DNA of 64,000 nt. Origin: Bacillus sp. FJAT-26390 (lineage in GTDB: Bacteria; Bacillota; Bacilli; Paenibacillales; Paenibacillaceae). The stretch lies in assembly GCF_001682865.1 (NCBI RefSeq), contig NZ_MAQX01000033.1, positions 248,001 through 312,000 on the forward strand. Direction: 5' to 3'. Below, piece after piece: positions 17,452-25,847 of this stretch. The translations under genes were made by a program, and so were the position numbers. The notes beneath the pieces were generated by a model. That model ran no database searches, was not told where the DNA came from, and saw only the letters and a program-made list of their open reading frames with translations. Every line of letters starts with the position of its first letter. Within the stretch, counting starts at the first letter, position 1.

Positions 17452-18810
17452 TTAAATACGTACCGACGTATTCCGATTGGCTGGTCGCTGCAAATTCAAG
17501 TGGTCGCGAAGCGTGCGGCCTGTATACTCCGTACGGAACAAACCGCGGCGCTGCAGTTCAGGAATAACCAAGTTAACGAAATCATCGAGGCTGCCCGGCA
17601 AATGCGGGAATGCGATATTGAACCCGTCAGCCGCGCCGTTTACGAACCACTCCTCCAAATGGTCAGCGATCTGCTCCGGCGTACCGGCGAAGCCGCGCTT
17701 GTTCGTTACCCGCTGATACAACTGGCGAAGCGTCAGAGGCTCTTGCTTCAAAATTTCCAGTATCCGTTCCAAACCGCTCTTGCTCTGATTAAAGCTATCG
17801 ATTTCAGGAATGAAAGGCAGCGGCTCATCAAGCGGATAGCCGGAAATATCGTGACCCAAATAATGCGACAGCAAATCCAGTCCAAGCTTCTGCGGCGTCA
17901 GCTCCTCAATTACCGCAAGGCGCTCCTTGGCCTCCGACTCCGTACGGCCGATAATCGGCATGATGCCCGGCAATATTTTCAGCTCGTCTGGATGCCTGTT
18001 GTATTTGACCATTCTGTCTTTAATATCCTTGTACAGCCGCTGTCCATCCTCCAGCAAGCCGCCCGGCGCAAACGTCGAGCCCGGGGCAAAAACAACCTCC
18101 GACTTGGCAGCCGCCAGCTCTTTGCCAGCCTCGGATGCGCCTGCTTGGATAAGCACGGGATAACCTTGCGGCGGACGAGATACGTTAAGCGGCCCTCGCA
18201 CGTTAAAATCATTGCCTTTATGGTCCAGATTATGAAGCTTATCCTTATCCGCAAAATAACCCGTTTCTTTGTCGAAGAGCAGGGCATCATCCTCCCAGCT
18301 ATCCCACAAGCCTTGCGTCACCTCTACGAATTCGCTTGCCCGCTCATATCTAAGCGCATGCTGGAGATGCTTCTCCTTGCCGAAGTTGCGCGCTTCCTCA
18401 TCCGTTTGAGAGGTTACGATATTCCACGCCGAACGTCCGTTGCTTAAGAAATCGAGCGTAGCCAGCTTTCTAGCGATATGATAAGGCTCGTTATACGTCG
18501 TGGAGATAGTCGCAGCCAGCCCGATGCGCTCGGTTACAACCGATAGTGCCGATAGAAGGGTGAAAGGCTCCGGCCGGATGCTGTTGGAATGGCTTACGCC
18601 CGATTCGAACCGATCCCAAACGTACAGCTCATCCGCATAAAAGAACATATCGAACTTGCCGCGCTCGGCCGTCTGCACAATTCGTTTGTAATAATCGAAA
18701 TTAAGCAGTCCCTCCGCTTCCGCCTCCGGGTGACGCCAGCTGGAAATATGCTCGCCTGCGGGAAAATACATCATGGCGCCTAATGCCATTTGTTTTTTTG
18801 GTGTGCTCAT
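17452..18810 (-). CDS. LLM-class FMN-dependent monooxygenase (NtaA/SnaA/DszA type)
   Basis: This 452-residue bacterial luciferase-like flavin monooxygenase shows the NtaA/YxeK-type signature: an N-terminal GAMMYFPAGEHISSWRHP, RGKFDMFFYADEL, ERIGLAATISTTYNEPYHIARKLATLD, NIVTSQTDEEARNFG, and GFAGTPEQIADHLEEWF near the C-terminus. The family oxidises C-S, C-N or chelator bonds using reduced FMN supplied by a separate reductase, which is not in the window. It directly follows the binding-protein gene, so it probably acts on the compound imported by the ABC system. Confidence 0.9.
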   Translation of the reverse strand: MSTPKKQMALGAMMYFPAGEHISSWRHPEAEAEGLLNFDYYKRIVQTAERGKFDMFFYADELYVWDRFESGVSHSNSIRPEPFTLLSALSVVTERIGLAATISTTYNEPYHIARKLATLDFLSNGRSAWNIVTSQTDEEARNFGKEKHLQHALRYERASEFVEVTQGLWDSWEDDALLFDKETGYFADKDKLHNLDHKGNDFNVRGPLNVSRPPQGYPVLIQAGASEAGKELAAAKSEVVFAPGSTFAPGGLLEDGQRLYKDIKDRMVKYNRHPDELKILPGIMPIIGRTESEAKERLAVIEELTPQKLGLDLLSHYLGHDISGYPLDEPLPFIPEIDSFNQSKSGLERILEILKQEPLTLRQLYQRVTNKRGFAGTPEQIADHLEEWFVNGAADGFNIAFPHLPGSLDDFVNLVIPELQRRGLFRTEYTGRTLRDHLNLQRPANRNTSVRI

Positions 18811-18839
18811 TTTACGATCACAGCTCCTTCGTATTGTTG

Positions 18840-19790
18840 TTATTTTTCAATCAAGCCGTTAGCCGTCAGCCACTCTTTGGCAACATCCAATGCCGGTCTT
18901 TGCTTTAATTCCACTTCGCCGTTCAGCTTCTGCATTTCCGCATCGGTAATTTTTCCGGAAAGCTTATTCAAGACCTTCTCCAGCTCAGGATGCTCCTTCA
19001 GCACCTCGTCACGAACGATTGGCACCGCATAATACGGAAGGAAAACATGCTTATCGTCTTCGAGTACAACAATCGGCTTCACCGTGATCTGGCTGTCTGT
19101 CGTATATAAAATCATTGAGTCAATCAGCTTTTGGTCGATCGCCTGATACGCGAGGCCAGGGTTTTGAATCGTTTTGATTTCTTTGAACTTCGGATTGTAT
19201 TTCTCAAGAATCGGAGGCCAAGCATCGGGACGGTTAATGAATTCCTCGCTTGCGCCGAAGATCAGCTCGCCGGATTTCTCTGCCAGCTGGCTAGTCGTCT
19301 TGATCCCGTATTTATCCGCTTGGTCCTTATGCAGGCCAAATGCATACGTGTTGTTGAACCCTATTGGGTCCAGCACGGTCAGCTGGTTTTTCTCTTTCAG
19401 TTCTTTTTTCACCTTATCGTAGGCTACCTGAGGATCAAACTCCGGCTCCGCTTTAAGAATATTGATCAGTGCCGTTCCTGTGTACTCCGCATAAACATCC
19501 ACTTTATCCTCGTTTAAAGCGTTCCAAAGCAACGAGTTATCCAGCGTCTCTACATTCGCTTTCAGCTTCGTATCATTCTCGATAAGCAGCTTGAACGCAT
19601 TCGCCAAAATATCCGACTCCGCAAATCCTTTGGTTGCGATGTTGATCGTGCTAGACTTGCCTGAGCCTGTAGCAGAGCATCCGCTCATCACGGCAATTAA
19701 CAATACTGCTGCCCCCAAAATAACGGTATTGCGAAGCGAATATTTCCCCCTGTTGCTGTTGCTGCTTGCTGTCGAATGACTTGCTTTCAT
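18840..19790 (-). CDS. Glycine betaine/choline-type substrate-binding lipoprotein
   Basis: This 316-residue OpuAC/OsmX-family lipoprotein has a long N-terminus, a hydrophobic stretch (NTVILGAAVLLIAVM) and the lipobox MSGC at about 35-38. Typical family segments are TKGFAESDILANAF and VDVYAEYTGTALINIL. It binds a quaternary ammonium-type solute outside the cell. This family includes choline, glycine betaine and, in EgtU of other Firmicutes, ergothioneine receptors. AAAGGGG precedes the ATG. It lies 27 bases after the permease gene. Confidence 0.9.
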   Translation of the reverse strand: MKASHSTASSNSNRGKYSLRNTVILGAAVLLIAVMSGCSATGSGKSSTINIATKGFAESDILANAFKLLIENDTKLKANVETLDNSLLWNALNEDKVDVYAEYTGTALINILKAEPEFDPQVAYDKVKKELKEKNQLTVLDPIGFNNTYAFGLHKDQADKYGIKTTSQLAEKSGELIFGASEEFINRPDAWPPILEKYNPKFKEIKTIQNPGLAYQAIDQKLIDSMILYTTDSQITVKPIVVLEDDKHVFLPYYAVPIVRDEVLKEHPELEKVLNKLSGKITDAEMQKLNGEVELKQRPALDVAKEWLTANGLIEK

Positions 19791-19817
19791 TGTCGTTTTC
19801 CCCTTTCGTGTTTTCCC

Positions 19818-20468
19818 TTATATTTTGGATTGCTCGCGGAGGCCCTTAGGCGTTAAGCGGCGGTTAAGCAGAAGCAGCAGTAAATTGACCACGATGACGA
19901 GCAGGGAAACGGGAATCGCTCCCGCTAAAATCACATTCGTATTGATCATCGAAATGCCCCTCGTAATAATGTCGCCCAGCCCGCCTGCGGCAATATAAGT
20001 CGCAATCGTCGCTAAGCTGATCGTCTGTACCGCTACCACGCGAACGCCTGCCATTATAAAGCTGCGTGCGATTGGCAGTTGAACCATCCATAAAATTTGC
20101 CCGCGTGTCATGCCCATTCCTGTGCCGGCTTCGATTAAAGCCGGATTGACGCCAGATATGCCTACGTACGTATTCTGCAAAATGGGCAGCAGCGCGTAGA
20201 GCGTCAACGCGATGATGGCAGGCTTGGTGCCGATGCCCACCAGCGGAATCATAAAGCCGAACAACGCGAGGCTCGGGATCGTCTGAATGACGGATACGAC
20301 CGTTATGATGCCATTGGCGAGACGCTTGTGCGTCGTGAGAAAAATACCGATTGGAATGGCGATCACGCAGGCAATCACAACCGATACGAGCGACAGCTCC
20401 ATATGCTCAATCGTCTTTTGCAAAATGTTCTCCCAGTCCGCTTTTATCGTGTTCCAAAACTGATTCAT
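19818..20468 (-). CDS. Quaternary-amine ABC permease (OpuCB/ProW type)
   Basis: This 216-residue membrane permease has about five or six helices. The ATPase-contact loop reads ALIEAGTGMGMTRGQILWMVQLPIA, matching the OpuC/ProW group. Substrate-binding and permease domains are separate here, unlike the fused EgtU. The gene overlaps the ATPase stop by 4 bases (ATGA), indicating coupled translation. It is the membrane channel of the importer that heads the operon. Confidence 0.92.
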   Translation of the reverse strand: MNQFWNTIKADWENILQKTIEHMELSLVSVVIACVIAIPIGIFLTTHKRLANGIITVVSVIQTIPSLALFGFMIPLVGIGTKPAIIALTLYALLPILQNTYVGISGVNPALIEAGTGMGMTRGQILWMVQLPIARSFIMAGVRVVAVQTISLATIATYIAAGGLGDIITRGISMINTNVILAGAIPVSLLVIVVNLLLLLLNRRLTPKGLREQSKI

Positions 20469-21607
20469 GCAAGCATCTCCTCCTTGTTGAACTGCTTCCC
20501 AAACGCCTCGATTAGACTCGTTTGCGTAACTGCGCCCAGAAAATGATGCGATGCGTCAACGACAGGAACGATCCTGTTTTTGCGCAGCAGCTCAAAAATG
20601 CGGGATATCGGCGCATCGCCTCTTACGTAAGGAGCGTCTGTCCGCATAATTTCATTAATCGGCCGTTCGCCGCGCTGCGCCGCTTCGCTCCGCAGCTGCT
20701 CAAGTCCGATAATGCCAAGATACGTGTTGGCCGCGCTCGTGACAGCGAGCGCCTCCAGCTCATGCTTCTCCACATAATGAAGCGCATCGACTGCAGTGAG
20801 GTGGGAGTGGATGGATAAATGATGGGCGAGCACACTTTCAACCGTATGCTGCGGCACATTCGGCTGGAATCGTTCTTGTCCGATAAATTCACGGACGAAC
20901 GCATCCGCGGGATGGTTAAGCAGCTCCTCCGGCGTGCCTGCTTGCACAACTCTTCCGTCCTTGAGCAGCACGATGAGATCCGCGATCTTCAGCGCTTCGT
21001 CAATGTCATGCGTGACGAAGACGATCGTTTTCTTCACCTGCTCGTTCAGCTTGATCAGCTCCTTCTGCAGCTGAATGCGGCTGATCGGGTCAAGCGCGCT
21101 GAACGGCTCATCCATAAGGACGATGGAAGGATCGGCAGCCAGCGCCCGGGCAACGCCGATTCTTTGCTGCTGGCCTCCGCTTAATTCATGCGGATAGCGT
21201 TTGCGATACGATTCGGGGTCCAAGCCGATAAGCGATAGCAGCTCTTCCGTGCGGGCTTTCAGCTGCCGCTTCGCCTCTCCCTTCAGCCGAGGCACGACAG
21301 AGATGTTCTCCTCGATGGTCATATGCGGGAATAATCCGATTTGCTGAATGACGTATCCGATATTCCTCCTTAGCTCGACTGGATCCAAAGAACCGATGTC
21401 GCTGCCTTCGAGCAGGATCTGTCCGGCCTCCGGCTCGATCAGACGATTAATCATTTTGAGAATCGTCGTTTTTCCGCAGCCGGAAGGGCCTATAATCGTC
21501 ACAATCTTTTCCTTAGGCACCGTCAGATCAAAGTTTTCCAGCACGAATCCCGCGCCATAATTTTTGCTTACCTGCTTGAACTCTACGGCAGCTTCGCTCA
21601 TCCCCAT
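20465..21607 (-). CDS. Quaternary-amine ABC ATPase with CBS domains (OpuCA/ProV type)
   Basis: This 380-residue cytoplasmic ATPase has Walker A GPSGCGKTT (about 38-46), Q-loop YVIQQIGLFPHM, signature LSGGQQQRIGVARAL, Walker B IVLMDEPFSALD and the H-loop FVTHDIDEAL. Two CBS domains follow (about 255-375, including VPVVDASHHFLGAVTQTSL). In OpuCA-type transporters these sense ionic strength or nucleotides. It is the first gene of the long minus-strand operon, behind the promoter at 21723-21751 and a leader hairpin. The start may be the ATG two codons downstream, which has better spacing to AAGGG. Confidence 0.93.
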   Translation of the reverse strand: MGMSEAAVEFKQVSKNYGAGFVLENFDLTVPKEKIVTIIGPSGCGKTTILKMINRLIEPEAGQILLEGSDIGSLDPVELRRNIGYVIQQIGLFPHMTIEENISVVPRLKGEAKRQLKARTEELLSLIGLDPESYRKRYPHELSGGQQQRIGVARALAADPSIVLMDEPFSALDPISRIQLQKELIKLNEQVKKTIVFVTHDIDEALKIADLIVLLKDGRVVQAGTPEELLNHPADAFVREFIGQERFQPNVPQHTVESVLAHHLSIHSHLTAVDALHYVEKHELEALAVTSAANTYLGIIGLEQLRSEAAQRGERPINEIMRTDAPYVRGDAPISRIFELLRKNRIVPVVDASHHFLGAVTQTSLIEAFGKQFNKEEMLA

Positions 21608-21621
21608 CCATCCCTTCTAAA

Positions 21622-21665
21622 AAAATAAAAGGCCCCACTCTCCTGTAAAGGAAAATGAGACCTCC
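21622..21665 (-). terminator. Leader attenuator hairpin of the betaine-type operon
   Basis: On the minus strand, AGGTCTCATTTTCCT pairs with AGGAGAGTGGGGCCT, including several G-U pairs, and a run of Ts follows. It lies between the promoter (21723-21751) and the first gene (21607), so it can stop transcription before the operon. The short upstream leader holds AGGTCAACCT and TAGGAGGTCTC, which could form an alternative pairing. I do not recognise a known riboswitch. Confidence 0.6.
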
Positions 21666-21722
21666 TAGCGTAAGGTTGACCTCTAATATTATTAACATAT
21701 GATAACCAATGACTATATTGCA

Positions 21723-21751
21723 ATAATATTACAGGCTTAAATCGTTGTCAA
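21723..21751 (-). promoter_or_regulatory. Promoter of the betaine-type operon
   Basis: TTGACA (21746-21751) and TATTAT (21723-21728) are exactly 17 bases apart on the minus strand. The transcript would begin near 21716, giving a leader of about 110 bases that contains the attenuator. Confidence 0.75.
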
Positions 21752-21800
21752 TCATTATTTATACTAATCCTATAGGAATTAAATGTTTAAACGAAGGTAT

Positions 21801-21826
21801 AAAAAAAGACCTCCTGTCAACAGGTC
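21801..21826 (-). terminator. Terminator of the second DUF427 gene
   Basis: Read on the minus strand, GACCTGTTGACAGGAGGTC folds into a short imperfect stem followed by seven Ts, about 35 bases after the DUF427 stop. Confidence 0.55.
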
Positions 21827-21857
21827 AGTCATCACTAGCTAAGCTTGTATTTTTGTG

Positions 21858-22694
21858 CTACCCCTTAATCTCGCTGGCATTAAAAAAGTCCAGCGCAGAG
21901 CGGTACCAGCTTGGCTCCGCTTCCTTCACTCCGTCTACGAAAATGGCGTCCACCCGCTCATTGTAAAAGGAGTGCAGACCGGCAATTTTCGGAATTTCCG
22001 GAATCGGATTCGGATAGCTCCACAAAATATTTTCATACGACTGGCCGTTGACGTCAGCAGATAAATAGGCAGCCGTCCCTTTGTATGGGCAGCTCGTTTG
22101 CAGATTCGATTCGGTAAAGTACTCCTGGCGAATGTCCTCAATTGGCAGGTAGTAGCGTACAGGCACTCCCGTCTCAAACACGATAACCGGACGCTTGCTC
22201 TCCGCTACCGTCACCCCGTTCAGCACAACCTGAATATGGCGGGAACTGGCGATGGCATCCACCCGCTTGTACGGATCACGAGGATGAACGAAAATTTCTT
22301 CCTCTTCCTCCAGCCATTTATCGACCTTATCCCAGTAAAAGGCGACATGTCCGCGCAGCGCTTCGCTCTGAGGGATCGGGTTCTCGTAACCCCACACCGC
22401 GTTTTCAATAAGGCGCTCGCCCACTTGGATGCTCCAATAAGAGGCGTCTCCCTTCAAAGGGCAATGGGTTTGATGCCCGGATGGCACCAGCAAATCCTTG
22501 CGGACATCCGCTTCCGGAAAATAATAGACAGGCAAATGCCCCCGCTCATGCAGCGTCAATACCGATTTGCTGTCTGCAATGGTCACACCTCCCACCTGTA
22601 CACGAACCCAACGTGGATTCAGCTCCGCTTTCAGATTTTTCCTCGATGGATCTGCTGCCTGACAGGATTGCTGCTCCGTTTGATGAAGACTCAT
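21858..22694 (-). CDS. Tandem DUF427 protein, copy 2
   Basis: This 278-residue paralogue of the protein at 16605-17432 has the same two-domain layout. The domains carry GGVTIADSKSVLTLHERGHLP and GVTVAESKRPVIVFETGVPV, each followed by YY(L/F)PxxDVR and a CPxKG loop with ASYWS or AAYLS. The two copies also share HPRDPYKRVDAIASSRHIQV in the linker. It is a single-gene unit with GGAGGG before the ATG, a terminator, and a 14-bp palindrome in its promoter region. The function is unknown. Confidence 0.85.
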   Translation of the reverse strand: MSLHQTEQQSCQAADPSRKNLKAELNPRWVRVQVGGVTIADSKSVLTLHERGHLPVYYFPEADVRKDLLVPSGHQTHCPLKGDASYWSIQVGERLIENAVWGYENPIPQSEALRGHVAFYWDKVDKWLEEEEEIFVHPRDPYKRVDAIASSRHIQVVLNGVTVAESKRPVIVFETGVPVRYYLPIEDIRQEYFTESNLQTSCPYKGTAAYLSADVNGQSYENILWSYPNPIPEIPKIAGLHSFYNERVDAIFVDGVKEAEPSWYRSALDFFNASEIKG

Positions 22695-22724
22695 CCAATT
22701 CCCTCCTCGTTAATCTCATTTATA

Positions 22725-22738
22725 GATAATTAATTATC
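22725..22738 (-). promoter_or_regulatory. Perfect palindrome upstream of the second DUF427 gene
   Basis: GATAATTAATTATC is a perfect 14-bp palindrome, 31 bases upstream of the start. It resembles a shortened Fur-type half-site pair (TGATAAT and ATTATC). The cognate regulator is not identified. Confidence 0.4.
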
Positions 22739-22849
22739 ACTATTACATAATATCATCGCATTTTTCATTTCTCAATAGTTATTCAGATAAAACCAATAGG
22801 AATTTAAGTATATAGATTTAGAAAGCTTGAATTCGAAGAAAGACGCTCC

Positions 22850-22884
22850 ACGGGCCGCATTGCGGCACTGTGAAACGCCTTTAC
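22850..22884 (-). terminator. Probable terminator of the AraC-type gene
   Basis: A GC-rich imperfect hairpin with the core GGCCGC-ATT-GCGGC lies just after the AraC stop (22895). On the minus strand it is followed by TCTTTCTTC, so termination is plausible but not strong. Confidence 0.4.
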
Positions 22885-22894
22885 AATCTTACGC

Positions 22895-23731
22895 TTATAT
22901 ACGCTGATTCAACCGATGCTGCTGCCTGAATTCATTCGGCGAAAAGCCTGTAAACCTTTTAAACATACGGGATAAATACGGAGTCTGCATGCCCAATTGC
23001 TCGGCAATTTCGGCGATTGTTTTCTCCGAATGAAGCAGCAAAGCGCTTGCCTTTTGCATTCGCTTCTTGTTGATATAGACGATAGGCGAGACTCCAAGCA
23101 TCGATTTGAAATAGTGCAAAAAATATTTCGGGTGAAAGTGGACAAGCTGGGACAACGTTTCGACTGTTATTTGCTCGGTTAGATGTTTTTCGATATATTG
23201 CAGCACGATATACAGCTTATGAACGGACGGAATCGATGCGGTTTGCAGCGGATCTGCCGTTGATCGTTCAATGAATCTTGACATCATATGAAACAAAATC
23301 GACTTGACGATAAAAGGCGCTGCCAGCTCATCGCTCTCATGCTGGTCAATCAGCTCTTGAAATTGATTTTTGACCGATTCGTCATTTCTTAGGGCGATGT
23401 TATGAGGCGCGATCAGCAAATCGAACAAATTATTTTCCCCGACGGTCGCGGTAAAATGGCACCAATATTTGAAAAAAGGATTCTTCTCCTCCGTGGAGCA
23501 AGAAATACGCGTGCCTGCCGGCACTAGAAATAGATCACCCGGAACGGGGTAATATTCCATATTATTTATTTTCAGCCGGCCTTCTCCATCCAGAAAATAA
23601 TAGAGTGCATTTTCTCCTTGAATGGTATTGACGCCGCCCCAGTCAGGACGAACTCTCGTCAGAGCGCCTGTCGTCATGTGGATCTGCGTATTCGATAAAT
23701 ACGTGCGAGCCAAATTCATCCTGCCACACAT
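22895..23731 (-). CDS. AraC-family regulator with cupin N-terminus
   Basis: This 278-residue regulator has an N-terminal cupin-like sensor region (YYFLDGEGRLKINNMEYYPVPGDLFLVPAGT, about 45-78). Two C-terminal AraC helix-turn-helix units follow (VETLSQLVHFHPKYFLHYFKSMLGVSP and IAEIAEQLGMQTPYLSRMFKRFTGFSPNEFR). The start could instead be the ATG four codons downstream, which has better spacing to AAGGA. It is divergent from the GH29 fucosidase gene and probably activates it in response to a sugar. Confidence 0.9.
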   Translation of the reverse strand: MCGRMNLARTYLSNTQIHMTTGALTRVRPDWGGVNTIQGENALYYFLDGEGRLKINNMEYYPVPGDLFLVPAGTRISCSTEEKNPFFKYWCHFTATVGENNLFDLLIAPHNIALRNDESVKNQFQELIDQHESDELAAPFIVKSILFHMMSRFIERSTADPLQTASIPSVHKLYIVLQYIEKHLTEQITVETLSQLVHFHPKYFLHYFKSMLGVSPIVYINKKRMQKASALLLHSEKTIAEIAEQLGMQTPYLSRMFKRFTGFSPNEFRQQHRLNQRI

Positions 23732-23923
23732 CCTTATTCATGAAGATAGCTTACTATTGTGCAAAAACCTCATATTATTATACATTCATTTCCCCGGTTC
23801 CGCATCTTACAATGTAGGAACAACAGGTGCAGGACAGCGCATGGATGAGAGAACACAACACGGTAAATGAACATTATTACAAGGAATCATACACAACACA
23901 TGACTCGAAAGGGGATTATGGCA

Positions 23924-25156
23924 ATGAAACAAACAGAACTAGCTAAGCCAACGAAACAGCAGCTCATGTGGCAGGACATGGAAATCGGAATGTTTTGCCA
24001 CTTTGGGATGAATACGTTTTGCGATCAGGAGTGGGGAGAAGGCAATGACTCGCCGGAGCTGTTCAACCCGACGCAGCTTGACGCCCGGCAATGGGTCCGC
24101 ACAGCCAAACAAGCGGGGTTCGCTTACTTTGTATTAACGGCCAAGCATCATGACGGCTTCTGTTTATGGCCGACAAAGACAACCGATTATTCCGTAAAAT
24201 CGAGTCCTTGGAAAAATGGGAAAGGCGATGTGGTTCGCGAGGTTGCTGACGCTTGCAAAGAAGAAGGCATCCGCTTTGGCTTGTACTTGTCGCCTTGGGA
24301 TCGGCATGAGCCTTGTTATTCAGACAAAGCGGCTTATGACGACTTTTACGCCGCGCAGCTTACGGAGCTTCTAACCGAGTACGGACCGCTTGTCGAGGTC
24401 TGGTTCGACGGAGCCGGATCGCATGGCAGAGAATACGATTGGAGACGCATCATTGGAATCGTGAACCAATACCAGCCGGATGCGATGGTATTCAATATGG
24501 GGGTGCCAACCATTCGCTGGGTAGGCAATGAGGACGGCGTTGCTCCTTATCCTTGCTGGAACACGACAGATTCAGCCAAGCTGAGCATGTACACGGACGA
24601 TATGGCGACTTGGCTGCCGGAAACTCCGCCATGGGTGCCTGCCGAATGCGATGTGCCGATCCGCAAGGACCGCTGGTTCTGGCATCCGAATGACGAGCAC
24701 ACGCTTCGCTCGCTGGACAACCTGCTCGATATCTATTATCGCTCTGTCGGACACGGCTGTACGCTCCTGCTGAATCTGGCTCCCGATAACCGTGGACTCC
24801 TGCCAGAGGCTGACGTTAACCGGCTGCTTGAGCTTATGGAGGAAATTCAGCGTAGATTCTCCAGCCCCATTGCCCAAACCGAGGGCGAGGGAAATTCGGT
24901 ACTTCTATCGTTTGGCTCGGCTGCCGACGTCAATCACGTAATTTTGATGGAAGACATCGCCCACGGCGAGCGCATCCGCTCTTACGTGCTCGAGGCGGAG
25001 CAACAAGGGGAGTGGGTGGAGCTGGCCAGAGGAAGCGCGATCGGCCACAAAAAGATCGACCGCTTCGACACGGTTCACACCAAAGAGCTGCGGCTGCGAA
25101 TTACCTCTAGCGTGGACGAAGCATTAATACGGAGCTTTGCCGGTTATTATTGTTGA
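23924..25156 (+). CDS. Alpha-L-fucosidase family protein (GH29)
   Basis: This glycoside hydrolase has 410 residues from the ATG at 23924, which follows AAAGGGG at proper distance; upstream in-frame ATGs lack a site. GH29 features are GMFCHFGMNTFCDQEWGEG near the N-terminus, AKHHDGFCLWPTKTTDYSV, and the region LVEVWFDGAG (about 180) holding the conserved aspartate nucleophile. No signal peptide is seen, so it acts inside the cell on imported fucosides. The C-terminal part has a beta-rich segment. It is divergent from the AraC regulator. Substrate specificity is not certain, since GH29-like proteins vary. Confidence 0.87.
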   Translation: MKQTELAKPTKQQLMWQDMEIGMFCHFGMNTFCDQEWGEGNDSPELFNPTQLDARQWVRTAKQAGFAYFVLTAKHHDGFCLWPTKTTDYSVKSSPWKNGKGDVVREVADACKEEGIRFGLYLSPWDRHEPCYSDKAAYDDFYAAQLTELLTEYGPLVEVWFDGAGSHGREYDWRRIIGIVNQYQPDAMVFNMGVPTIRWVGNEDGVAPYPCWNTTDSAKLSMYTDDMATWLPETPPWVPAECDVPIRKDRWFWHPNDEHTLRSLDNLLDIYYRSVGHGCTLLLNLAPDNRGLLPEADVNRLLELMEEIQRRFSSPIAQTEGEGNSVLLSFGSAADVNHVILMEDIAHGERIRSYVLEAEQQGEWVELARGSAIGHKKIDRFDTVHTKELRLRITSSVDEALIRSFAGYYC

Positions 25157-25167
25157 TTTTATGAGCA

Positions 25168-25212
25168 GTCCGTTTCTTTCGATTTTATCGATTGAGATGG
25201 GCTTTTTTTTGA
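25168..25212 (+). terminator. Probable terminator of the fucosidase gene
   Basis: AGTCCGTTTC-TTTCGAT pairs imperfectly, with G-U pairs, with ATCGATTGAGATGGGCT, followed by a run of eight Ts. Confidence 0.5.
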
Positions 25213-25297
25213 TTGAGCACTGTGAAGCGGCTATAAATCGGTATAATACAGAAAAAGCATCATGGTTAGATATTCATTGAAGAAAGGTGAGGATTTA

Positions 25298-25819
25298 ATG
25301 GCAGCGAGTGTCTCATTGGTAAAACCGACCTTAGCATTAAAAGACGCCTACTTGAACTTTTATCAGGAATGGATCGAGAGCAAAGAAGATATCGTGCCAT
25401 GGGTGGTCAGCTTGGACCCGGCCGACTTTCAGGGCATGGTGCAGTCTTTGCTGGCTAACGAGAAAGGCGAGCATTTGCCCGAAGGGTGGGTGCCGGACTC
25501 TACCTTTTGGCTTGTTACTGAAAACAAACGGATCGTCGGAGCGGTGAACATTCGACATGGGCTTACCGAGAAGCTGATGAATTGCGGCGGCCATATCGGT
25601 TACGGCATCCGTCCTTCCGAGAGACGCAAAGGCTACGCCACGAAGCTATTGGCACTAGCATTAGAGGAAGCGCGGAAGCTAGGCGTCCACAAAGCACTTG
25701 TCGTATGCGACGAAAGCAATGTGCCGTCGGAGAGAACGATTTTGCGAAATGGCGGCGTGGAGGATACCTCATTCGTTGAAGAAAACGGCAACGTGATTAA
25801 GCGATTTTGGATTGGCTAA
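25298..25819 (+). CDS. GNAT-family N-acetyltransferase
   Basis: This 173-residue GNAT acetyltransferase carries the acetyl-CoA binding motif as GYGIRPSERRKGYATKLLALALEEARKLG. It also has SNVPSERTILRNGGVEDT, typical of the group annotated as predicted acetyltransferases. AAAGGTGAGG lies just before the ATG at 25298; the longer frame from 25262 lacks a site. It is convergent with the nuclease-like gene, with only 28 bp between them. The substrate is unknown. Confidence 0.88.
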   Translation: MAASVSLVKPTLALKDAYLNFYQEWIESKEDIVPWVVSLDPADFQGMVQSLLANEKGEHLPEGWVPDSTFWLVTENKRIVGAVNIRHGLTEKLMNCGGHIGYGIRPSERRKGYATKLLALALEEARKLGVHKALVVCDESNVPSERTILRNGGVEDTSFVEENGNVIKRFWIG

Positions 25820-25847
25820 TGGAGCATGGAGACGGAAGAGGTTCGTT

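Noticed and set aside
17500..18447. 315-codon plus-strand ORF
   Set aside because: It lies entirely antisense to the well-supported LLM monooxygenase gene; the product has no recognisable domains and there is no ribosome binding site.
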